Shown: positions 37,364 to 48,600 of the stretch, in pieces
Position numbering within the stretch: the first letter of the stretch is position 1
How the letters are laid out: the number at the start of each line of letters is the position of its first letter
DNA from: Eretmocerus hayati
Lineage: Eukaryota; Arthropoda; Insecta; Hymenoptera; Aphelinidae
Assembly: GCA_029851415.1 (NCBI GenBank)
Contig: CM056741.1
Location: 67,880,282 to 67,944,281, forward strand
Length of the DNA stretch: 64,000 nt
Reading direction: 5' to 3'
Notes under the pieces: model-generated
What the model saw: only the letters and a program-made list of their open reading frames with translations
What the model was told of the DNA's origin: nothing
Databases searched by the model: none
Translations under genes and position numbers: made by a program

Positions 37364-38168
37364 GTAACTCTCGTGATGGAAACTCATTGAATTGAGTCTC
37401 TGACGTCAAGATTTGTTAAACTCCATGGTACTTATAAAGAAAGCATTTTGTGGATACTGTATGATTTGATTTTATACTCCTCAAACCCTCCACCGTTTCT
37501 CAAAAGAACCTATATCAAAACCAGATTCTTGAGAGCAAAATCGGAAGAATACAAGCCAAAAATCTGTCGATTCGGTCATCAATTTAGATAAGTACGTTGC
37601 TGTACCGAACGATTTATTTCATTCCCAGACTCAATCAAATGTGCACATATTTTACGCGAAAACTCACTTTACTCCAGCGAGTGTGACGATGAAAAATTCA
37701 AGATATAAGAAAAAATCATCTCGTTTAAACTATGCTTTTTCACAGAAATTTCCAAAATATTAGCTCTCACGTTAAAATAATATACCGTTTGGCACCCGCA
37801 TGAGATTCCTAACAGTTATGATCCTTGGTGATTTTCTGAGCAAGGAGTTTCTTCACATTAATCAATACATCAAAATCAAAGTTGACGTGAAAGAGCAAGC
37901 GATTCCAACTCGCACAAATTCTTCAGAATGCCGGGAAAATCTGCGACCATTGACGATTTAGAGTGTTCAAGTCAAGGCAGCGATTTCGAGACTCTATTGC
38001 AAAAATATATTTTCGATTACTACATTTAGTATAACCTTGCGACGATTCATCATTCTCATTCACACAATGGAGTGCAGGTTTCACCTTTTGTTAGAATTAT
38101 GTAGGTTCCTTTGCCTACATTACTCACAAAAAAAGAAACAGAGGCACGGGTCTTCGATCTTTGTCAAA

Positions 38169-38421
38169 TTAACATTCGTTCGCTGCGACGGGTCCCACCG
38201 GCGGGACCCGCAATTTTTCATCTTTAATCTTTGCCGACTGAGACTTGCTCGGAATATTTTCCCAAAAAAGTCTTTCATGGTGGTTTACTCGCAACCAAGA
38301 ACGTAAACAATAAGATAAAGAAAAGTATAGGCCCATATGAGCATTTTTACCGAAATGCGGGAGTCCAGTTCATGGGGCGGAATAAGATTACGAAAAAACG
38401 GCGTCACAGCGAACGCGTTAA
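38169..38421. repeat. piggyBac-like MITE, 253 bp
   Basis: TTAACATTCGTTCGCTGCGA at the left and CACAGCGAACGCGTTAA at the right, intact TTAA on both sides, and a GGGTCCCACC-type palindrome just inside the left end. Same family as the copies at 10223-10461 and 56012-56970. Confidence 0.7.
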
Positions 38422-38910
38422 ACAAAAAATCCGCACTCTGTGCCAGAGTCACTCTGGCACCGCGGAAGCGCGCTTTCTTTGTCGCTATCAGACGAGTCGC
38501 ACGGAAAAATAGTCGAGAAAACAGTATACAGACTTTTGCAGTAGCATCGGAAATCCTCAGATCACATAGTTGTCAACTTCGACTCCGCCTCGAAAGACAA
38601 CTTCCACGTGATCTCAGAAAATTTCCCATGCTGCTGCCTAGATTACCGATATACTATTAATAGGTGATAGTCTAGAGCATGGAGGGTCCGACGTTTGTCT
38701 GTCGAATGAATCTTCAGCTCTTAGAGAAGAGAATACGTACATACAACTTTGTCAACACTTGCTGGAAGGAACAACGACGAAGTCCTTGAGTCTCCTCAAT
38801 CCGGAAAGCTATTAGGCCCATTTCACAAAAATACTGTGGATTCTGCATATTCTATTATGTGCCGTGCAAGACTATAGTATTATATTTTATATAACAAGGT
38901 GTGGCGGTAA

Positions 38911-39178
38911 TCAGCGATCCGGATCTCCACTTCTCTTCTTGTTAGTGTCCGATTTTCTATCCTTTTTTTTGAAATTTGAATGATACTCACGACCATTGTC
39001 TGGATAATTATAAGTTGAGATTATTGTTTCATACTCGTTGATGTCTAGCCATATTTCTCGTATTATTGAAGTTTCCCAAATTCTTGATTAGAGGATGGGA
39101 ATTCGTTATTGAGCCCATTAATTTTCATTATGATTCGCCCAATCGTCTCATTAGTTTCAGATATTACTTTATCATTCA
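38911..39178 (-). pseudogene. Possible frame-broken coding fragment
   Basis: On the minus strand one frame runs VNDKVISETNETIGRIIMK to NNEFPSSNQEFGKLQ and stops. An overlapping second frame continues IIREIWLDINEYETIISTYN to KKDRKSDTNKKRSGDPDR and stops. Composition looks protein-like, but I recognise no family and no exon upstream, and the stretch may be chance. It lies just upstream of the tektin in the opposite orientation. Confidence 0.2.
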
Positions 39179-39336
39179 CACGCTAACGCGTTTCTGCGTG
39201 TGAGTGGAACTGCGATTATTGACGTCAATAAGTGCATTTGTACATACATACACGGAAAATGGTGTTTTGAGTCGCATAACCTATTGATAGTGTTTTCTTT
39301 ATATTTGGAGAAACCGAAGATAAATTATTGGTGACC

Positions 39337-42314
39337 ATGAATGTCTTTACTCCCAAACATCATCAATGGAAAGCTACCTTTGGATACGAGACCATCGATG
39401 CTTACCCTGTGTAAGATTTTCATTTTTCACATAATCATAGCGCAGAAAGTACTGATCAATGATCAAAGATCTCTTGCATAGGAGCATTTTTCTAGCCGAC
39501 GTGCGATAAATCAAGCTTGCTACAGTATCAATTGAATACTTCAAAAGCAGTGGTCCAGACTTTTATCCGCCTGCTTGTCAGTATAATGATTGTTCTCCAG
39601 ACGATTAAATTCAATAATCTATATATTTAAAATATCAAATACAAGAAAAATTTTGTTGAATGTGTAACAATATAACTCAATTGAACATTACATTCTAGAG
39701 CAAATGTTCACATTTTGATTCGCTCTCGTGTTTTTCTTGAAAAGGGTCTGTCAACAGTCACCCCGATTCATTTATATAAGCAGTGGGATATGTTTTCGTA
39801 CAGAAAATCTTTCATGGTGGATTAGCTATGATGAGAATCACTTATTAATGTTCTGATGGCTATTTTGTTTCTCATATCAAGACTATTTGAACGCAGCATT
39901 GACACAAATTATAATTCTGTTAAAAAGCATGACATGACCCAATGTATAATCGCTCATTTTTGTTGAAAGCCGTCGTAGAAACTATTCTCAAAGTTTGAAT
40001 ACCCCTCTAGCAACTGCAGTGAATTATTTTTCAAAGAATCTCTTGTTTGATTTTGATACACAGAATCATGTTCGGAGTCTTGGAGAGTGATAATAAAAAT
40101 TGTTAAAAACTTGAATATTTTTCATTCAGATTGTCTCATCCCGTGACTAGCCAGAGCATCCGGCCGTGTTATGCTCCCGATCACATGACCACAGCACCCT
40201 TGATTTTCCCAAATATCTGCACTGGTTTTAATCAGAATCCAATATACGTGGCGCGAACGGCACTGGCTACCAGACATTCTGCAGAAAAACGTCTGCAAAA
40301 TCATCAAAGTCTTGTGGAGGAAGTATCCAAAAACTTGGAAAACTCGAAGCCTGTCATTGAAAATCTCGACAATTTGTTGAAGTAAGATACTTTATTTTTT
40401 ACCGGTGAACAGAACTTGGACAATACATTCTGCTCACGGAAATAAAACACGATATGTTGACGAAAAATTACTCGACGATTACTCATCGTCGTATAGATCC
40501 GCATTCTGATTGCTTTGCCATTTCTACATTCATGATGGAGTCTGACTTCTTCGCACATTCTCTTTATTCAAGGGAACAGCGAGAGGCCCTCAAGGAGAAG
40601 GAAGGCGGAAACTGTGAATTGGATCAGGATGCCAAGTGCTTGAAAACCCGATTGGAATCATTGACCAGCGAGTTGAAAGATCTGATCGCTGAAAATAGTA
40701 GATTGCAAGATTGTAAGCGAGAACTGCAAGCTTTTATTCGAAATATTACCGTTCCTTTGCAAATTGCTCAAGAATGTCTCAATCTCAGAGAGTCTCGCTC
40801 CAGTTAGTTGTTTTCATCACTTTCTAATTTCAAAGCTTCTGTATGATGAAAGTAATGAGGACCCCCAGACATAATATATAAATTGATACTCCCAATTCTT
40901 TTTCAAGAAAACGAGCTCGTTCATGATCAAGTAGAGCAGATGCTTTTGGCGGAAGCTGAAACTTATCGTGAACATAAGAGAGCCCTGGGGCTACTCTTGG
41001 AGCAATGTGATAATCAAGTGAGCTATTTTGTAAGTTCGGTTTTTAATCAAGGATAAACGCTATCGATTCATTTTGGATGTTACAGCAGTTGCAAGGACGG
41101 AAAATCCAAAACGAATTAGAAAACTTCATCAAGACCGTGCAATGGATTGTCGTTATTGAAAAATCAAAAGAGGGAATCGAAAGGTAATTTTAGAATTATC
41201 GCGATCAAATGAAATTCTGGGAATCGGACAGTAGAAGCGCCACTTGGACGTTCTTGCCGACACTCCGCAACAACTTGTAGTAGCCAGTTTGGAAATCTCA
41301 TTAAATTCAGCTAGCACGTAGAGATTTCTCGTAAATAATGCTAAAATATAATACAGAATATTTGGATGAAATGAGCTGTTATGATCATAGTACTCGAAGG
41401 CAAGACCCCTCCCGCATTGACTAGATTCACCATTTCCTTTTTCGGTAAAATCGGAGTACACAAAAAAAATCGTTTTCAATTAAATCCCCATCTTGATCAA
41501 ACAAACCTCGTTTTGCTGACTTTTCTGATCGATTACTTAGTTAACACTTATACCCCAGCAACGTGAGCGGGTTTCCCGGCAGATGCGGAGAGAATGACTG
41601 GATCTCAAACTCGCCACGATAAAATCACGAAACGTTAAATCCGCGAGATCCACCCCGGTTGTACAGTCCATTGGCTGAAGACGACCGTTGAACACACGAA
41701 AAAAAAAAATTAAATTCCTATGCAAGACTCCAAATAAGAAATTCAAGCAAATCATACCGAAATCGAAGACTAACTATGTGAATCAGATTTTTAGGATCGC
41801 AGAGTAATGTGGAGAAATTCCAGTGCTATTTTGAACATAATCAGAAATTTATGGAAAATTCGAAACACTTCCGGGATCAGATTGATGCAAATATGAAGGA
41901 AGCAGCCAGAGATATCTCAAGGATTTGGCTGAAAACGAATAAATGCTTCGAAGAGCATGTGACCCAATTGTTACAAGCAAAAGAAGAAATCCAGAATTAT
42001 CTAGTTCAAGTAAGTTGAGATACCCAGAGATGTGATGTGTAATTTGAAAAGAAACATTGACGTATTCTCTTTGGCCTAAGGTGAAGGATGAGATTTTCAA
42101 TCTCGAAAGAAATTTGAAATATCTGAAGCCAAAAGAACACACTCGACTGGCGTTGCAGCAAGGCGAGGAGCAACTCAAATTACTTTTGCGAACTAAAAAT
42201 AACCTTCAATCTATTCTTTCATCGACCACCAACTCGTTAGTCATCGATTCTGACAAATGTATGTCCATGAGGAGGTGTGTACCAATATCCATTATCACTG
42301 GCGGTTTGTGTTAA
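39337..42314 (+). CDS. Tektin family protein, about 404 aa
   Basis: Seven exons: 39337-39410, 40130-40381, 40573-40802, 40908-41029, 41086-41183, 41805-42009, 42081-42314; phases agree throughout. Tektins are coiled-coil filament proteins inside doublet microtubules of sperm tails and cilia. Family marks: the N-terminal block (NQNPIYVARTALATRHSAEK), the mid-protein PLQIAQECLNLRESRSKNELVHDQVEQ, which matches the first-half signature, and the C-terminal TTNSLVIDSDKCMSMRR. The second-half signature RPNVELCRD, normally present in tektins, is not found; the frame runs straight from LKPKEHTRLALQ to QGEEQLKLLLRTKN. Less certain junctions are the exon 4 donor (41029 chosen, an in-frame alternative lies 12 bases upstream), the exon 6 acceptor (41805), and the end, because a GTGTGT donor after MRR could lead to a further exon. 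The subtype is not resolved. Confidence 0.85.
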
Positions 42315-42696
42315 ACATTGTGAAGATTCCATCGGGTATCCAAATAATGCTACGCTCGAATCATTGGAAAATATAAGTTTTATTACATCAATACAATTCA
42401 AAATCAATAACAGAATCGTATTAAATATTGTGCGCGATATATGGCGGCACCTGAGTGATTCAAAATCACTGGTGTAGATACGTAATCTAGATTCTTTCAT
42501 CCCCAATTTCAACAAGAAAGTAACTCTGTACATCACCGATGTGCTATTCGAAGCTAATAATACACTACTATGCTTCAAACTTACGTCTAATTATCTGTAC
42601 AATTTGTCGATATTCTGTCTTTGACGTAGAAAAAATATAGGTAATGGCTACTTTTCTGAATAGTCTCAGGAACAACTTGTGATAATCAAAGCGTTT
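42315..42696. other. Convergent 3' spacer between tektin and GPAT1
   Basis: This 382-bp interval must hold both 3' untranslated regions, so the two transcripts may overlap tail to tail. A TTTATT (minus-strand AATAAA) at about 42372-42377 could serve GPAT1. A further tektin exon here cannot be excluded. Confidence 0.45.
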
Positions 42697-45600
42697 TCAG
42701 CCGTTATTTCTTGTTCCTTGGAACTCCGCCACTGAATCATATATTTCTTTAGCAGATTCGTCATTGTCAGCATCATCTTTTAAATAGTATAATTTGATGT
42801 TGTCTTGTATATGGCATTCCAAGATATCCATTTTCTCGAACAGTTTCAAGGAATTTTTGATCGGGTCCACGCATAAGCTTTCTCCTGTAATATCAAAATA
42901 TTGAAACAAAGTTGCAACGGATTTCAGTGTAACAAGTCACACTTACCATAAAAAGCAATGCCTTGGTCCAAATTTGTCTGGATCTCGTTGCATATTTCCT
43001 TTATGAGATCTCTCTCTGACAGAGATCGATCTACTAATTTCCTCAAGCAAAATGCACTGTACACATACGTATCTATTAGCGGCCGTAACAAAGTGTGGAG
43101 AAACTCCATTCGTTTCGAGTGCCTTGGTTCCAGGCTGAGCTATAAAGGTGAATGAAAATAGTCGGCATTAGTAAAATATGAGTTGATACGCTTGGAAGAT
43201 GATAATATTTCGTAGAAGTGTCATACTTTGTATTCTATTTTCTCTGGTTTGCTTTCTGATGTGAACTCTTCGTCAGAGCTATCATCGAAATGCTTTGAAT
43301 ATTTCTTGCTCCAAATTTCTTCTTCAAGGAATGCAGCCTGGAAAACATGTTATTCGTCATTATTTCTATAGGAAGACAAGATTAGACGCGGATTTATCAA
43401 GGGTTTTATCGTGGTAGCAATTTCAAGTTTTTGAATTCTCTCAAGTGCAAAAACAACTCCAGTCAATGCCCCTGAGGGTAAAGACCTACTTGACACTCTA
43501 CAGGAGTGTTCGGCTATTCTGCATCACATGCCTTTACTTTTGAGACAGGCGAATGATCCTCACCCAGAACAAAATCAGGTTTTCATAACCATACGAATAC
43601 ATGCACCACTGTTCATAAATCATCAAATCGTCGCCTCCCCACTCTTTCCCGACGGAGAAAAACACCTTCCATCGTATTTTTCCGAGTATTTTTCAATGCG
43701 AATTCGTTTTTTTCTGCCGGGGGTGACGAAACTTTCCACTCGTCTTGGAGAGAGAAACTATTTTTTACGCTTGGAGAGTGACTCAAAATCAGAAGGGTAG
43801 CTATAAAAATTGGAGTACAATTGAATTCGATGAAAATCCTATTACTTAGATTGGAACTTGGAAAATACACATTTTTACGAGATATTGAATGCCACTTTCA
43901 ACACATTCACTGCGATGGGCCCCACGACTAACAGCGGAGATGTAAGTATCCAATGGCTTATGTCGTAAGTGTTTCTCGTTGTTCATGTTGTAATGAACAT
44001 GTGTGCACAGCAGTTTCGAGCGATTATCAGCAGACCACTCACTTTGAGGTCGGCGATTTCCCACGTATTTTAGCTCATTTGGAAGCTCATTTCAAGACCT
44101 ACAACCTGAGTCCAAGTACGTTGGAAAGTCTTCAACCTCATTTGAGTAATCTTCAATTTACGCGAGGGAAAAAATTAGGCTAATCCGAAAACCGTGGGTT
44201 ATTCCAAGTAGGGCTTCACTCGAGCGAGAATCCCGAGAAATATGGGCGCTCTCGTCTCGTTTCGAGTACTGCATGTGCGAGCTCGATCTCGATCCGAGAT
44301 CAGAATCAGTTGATTGAACTCGATCTCGCCCGATCTCGCTCGACAAGATTCGAGAGTTTGTCCGGGAAAATTTGAGAAAAAAGAATTGCATTGATTCAAT
44401 TGGTGAATTTGAATTATCTGACGCTGGTAAGAACGGAAACTGTCGAGTCTTGATCGTTCTTCTCCAACATGATCGAAAAATCGTACAAATTGAAGATCCC
44501 GCTCAACATGTTGTGTGGAAATCCTGATATTGAGCAGTTTAAGTTAAGTGATGCACAATGGTCTCTGATCAAACAGGTTTTAGACTATCTTGAATGGTAC
44601 GACCAAGTGACGAACATAATTTCAAGCGAGGAAAAGGTCGTGCTGCCGACCGCTGTGAATGCTTTCAACATGCTCCTGGATAAAGTCGAAAAAACTATTT
44701 TGAAATAGGATAGGAGAGTTCACAGGAATACTGTCGATGGACATTCCATCCTCGCATTTCAAGCCGCAAGAGACAAACTTCTAGAGCAATACAGAAAATT
44801 CAACTAAATTCATTGTGTATCTTTGATTTTAGACTCAAGGCGCGAAGCAGACTCGTTTGATGCTAGTAGCTGAAGTTCTGAGTTGAAGAGAGATTCTCTA
44901 AAAAAATTCAAAGACCTCTTTTGCACCAAGTATTTCACAGATACTGGCAGTGAGGTTGCAGCATCTAATGATCAAGATGATAGCATGGAATTTGATCATA
45001 TTGACGTCAGCTTGGTCACGTCTCATCTTGAAAAGATCTCATAAGTCTTGGGTGTGTATTCCGATTTGAATTCGGATGTCGTTGTGGAAATACAACAGTT
45101 CAAAGGAATGTGATCATCTTCCTGAATTATCCTGATTGTGAGTGTATTACTCCTTTATCAGTACTACTTTACTTCAGAGTTCAGAATATTTAGTTAATCT
45201 AACGTGTTAGGTCATGAATTTTCCATTCCACTGTAATCTCGCGAGAATGGCCGAAAATGAACATTACATCTCGTCTCGACTCGAGAATTATTCTGGCTGT
45301 ACTCGTCTCGTTTCATTCTCGCGATCTCGAGTTTTCTCGGACGCCCGGACTCGTTCTCGCTCGATCTTGCTCGACGAGATTCGAGAATTTCTCGATCTCG
45401 AATGAAGCCCTACTTCCAAGCACAGCATTTGCTTCATCTTATCTGTACTAGCCAAGTAAATGCGCGCTATGCGCGCGGTCGCTAGTTAGAGTTGCATATA
45501 ATAGTGTACGCGCGGATTTCACGTTATTTTTTCTATAAATATTTTTTTCATAACTCAAATTTTACCCATTAAAATGATAGAACATGTCGAGATGAAGAAC

Positions 45601-48600
45601 TCCAAATAAGTCAAGGTTGAAACTTGTTGAGCCTAATTTTTGTAAATTTCCCAGGAATTTAATAGTCAACTCCTCTCATCGCAAATGCAATGACACCCAA
45701 CTCTATGATTATCCTCAATTTTGCAATGATGTATATCAATTTAGCGCTTTTATCTCTTGCATTGCCCATTAGCATACCGTTATTCCAAGACAGTTGAACC
45801 ACTTTATAATTTTGGACCCAAGTCCGTCTACATTCTTGAAGTACAAGATATCAAGACTTCTTGTGGCGATCGCAATTAATGATACACTGTAAGAAGAAAT
45901 TCTTAAAGTCAGGAAAAATCATATTGAATTACGACAAACCCCCTAAACTTCCAATGTTAACTTTCAGACGATGAGCCTGATTTTGAGAACTTTTTCTTAC
46001 AGTGTACACTTGTATATCAATGAACATTGAATTCGTGCACTTGTTGAATAACTTTTGACGTATAAACAATACAAATAGGTTCGTGAAACGAACTTGTATT
46101 AGATTGAGTATATCTATCAAAATTTTTTATTGATTTATTGCTGGTGCCATGGAAGAAAATGAATTTCCCCATTCCCCTCATTGTGATAACGCCAGCATTC
46201 CACCTTTGGTCATGAACATCTTCCCATCTCGCGATCTCATGACCTAAGACCTAAGGATGATATTCCGCGGAGTAGTATATATTTTTTATCCAATTTCCTA
46301 GTATGTCTAAACATTCAATAAGGCCTGTAATGAATTTCAGCACTTTTTTACATGTCCGGCTAGGAATATCGTTCGAAACGAATGATGATTTACAGTGTTC
46401 ACGTGAGTCAGTGTGCTCTCCAGAGTAACATTTAGAGAAAAGATATTCACACCAAACGCGGAAATATTTATAAACTTTGATTCATGACAGGTTTTTTTCC
46501 ATGCAAATATTCCACGTATCTTTAAAGAATATATATTGTAAAACATTGAAAATTGAAACATTCGAGTATCTTCACTTTGGATTCCAGTATGCGAGTTAAA
46601 TTCGTGGGACCAAAGAAAATTTGGACTCAAATTGGTAATACTGGTCGATTCACCTGTCCTTAACTGACCTGGCTCTCATCAACAATTGATTGCTTAAACG
46701 TCAGAGATATCATAGTTTTCCAACGAAACGTTGCATGAAGCTTGACCCCATACAACTCGATCTTATTATCCAATATGAAGATTGACTCTATCTTTTTTTC
46801 AAAAAAAGCTCAACGTAGTGATCAAAAGTGCTAGTTCCCTCGGTTTTCTCGTAACTAGCTTGTGATATAACGATGTACGGCTTGATCTACTGTTCAGTCT
46901 TCCACCGATTCTTGATATTCTGTAATGTTTGAATGATTAGCGTGACCTACATTGTTTTGGGAATGATTAGGTTGACCTCCGAGTGTTATTGATTAATGAT
47001 GAACTGAATTTTGTGATGTTTTGCAAGTGAGTTAGTTATTGATATAATGAATAGCATCCAGATGTGCAAGAAAGATCGGAATATGAACATTTTCCGTGGT
47101 TTTGGGCACTCCTAATTAACATACTGATTGAAATTCATATTCATACGAGTCATTCTTTTTATTATCACCAGGTTTTTGGTCGATGGTCAGGGATTTTTTT
47201 GTAACTGTAGGTACATGTTATACATGATGAGAGAAGATGAAAAGCATGGTTTATAGGTCCCAAAATTCATCCGTGCGGGCTTGACGCGCTATTTTCGTTC
47301 TTGAAATTTGCAAAAAAATCGACTTTTTCATTTTTTGATTGATTTTTTACGGATGTAAGACCCATTCAAAAATTCCTTTCAAACACATATTCCGACGTAA
47401 AAAAAGCTGAATTTTACAAAAAAAATACTTTCGAATCTGGAAAGGGTCAAAATAACCCCAAAAAAGTAGTTTTTCTGCATAAAAACGTTTTTTTGGCCCT
47501 TCAGTTAGATTTTATCTCAAATTCAATATTTTTATCGGATTTCTCGTCAAATTTTACGTCGAAAACCTTTCTTAAAAAGTTGGAACTCGGATGGGATTGG
47601 CCGCTATGATTTTAACCTTAGAAACAGAGCCATAAATATAGTGCTATATTGCGTGGTTTTGGAGGGAGACTTATTGCACTGGACAACGAAACTGTGGGTT
47701 AGGGATAGTGCATTCACCGGACAATGACTTTTTTGTGTATTTTGACGTAGAAAGCCAATCCGAAGCCAGTTTTGCACTTAGCCATCAGGATTTTTTTGGA
47801 ATCGCGAAATAGTGAGGTTCTGCAAAACTGCGTTTTCAGCGTTTTTTGCAGATTTTGTAGATATATAATTTAGATGGTGCAACCTTGCAGCAGGCTTTGA
47901 GCGTACTCGAATTATGATTTCTCACGTATTTTGGCCTGCTGAACACGACAGCATTACTCTAAGAAAGCTAGGGTGCGTTCGAGACCAATCGTAAGATGAT
48001 TCTTCGAGTTGCTACCAGCAAAATTTGCCTGATTTTGCAATAAATCTCCAAACGCTCACGAATTCGATCAGAAACATCTTTTCACAACTCATGAGGGCGT
48101 ATTTTCTTCGTTTTCATGTATACGACGAGGGAAAGTTATTTTCAATAGCCCAAGAATGGATGGGACCAGTATGCATGTACTATTCTGAAAGACGCGTTCT
48201 GAGCATTATCTGGAAAAGGCTCAAGCCTCCTCGTGATGAGTCAAATCGTGAGTTCCTTTCCCTACGTCCCTCGGAAACTGTTGTCTGCGTAGTTCTGTTC
48301 TGTTACCATGACACGATATCTGGAATTTCGGAGATCTATACTTTGGTAATATCAAGTGAACCTCGATATATCATGAAGATCTTGTCAATCATGTTTACAT
48401 TGTATTCCATCCCAAGCTTATGTGGGCACTTCAATAGTTCCATTCCGAAAGCAACTGGATCCAAGCATCCGAAGTTACATACACCATTTAGGTGTGATTG
48501 AAAGGGGATCATTTGGATAATCTCAAAGGTACATACGTTAGACAAGAGAACTCAAAATTTGACTCACCATTAGGAGGCATGAGCTCACCAAAAAAATGGT

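Larger units (their letters stand above)
37364..39336. other. Intergenic between OBP and tektin
   Basis: Holds the piggyBac-like MITE 38169-38421, the possible frame-broken fragment 38911-39178 and a small hairpin at about 39178-39210 (CACACGC...GCGTGTG). No other gene seen. Confidence 0.5.

Noticed and set aside
48025..48501. 158-codon plus-strand frame
   Set aside because: Its first third lies in the arm of the 2.5-kb foldback element, it has no recognisable domain, and it is best treated as part of the repeat.
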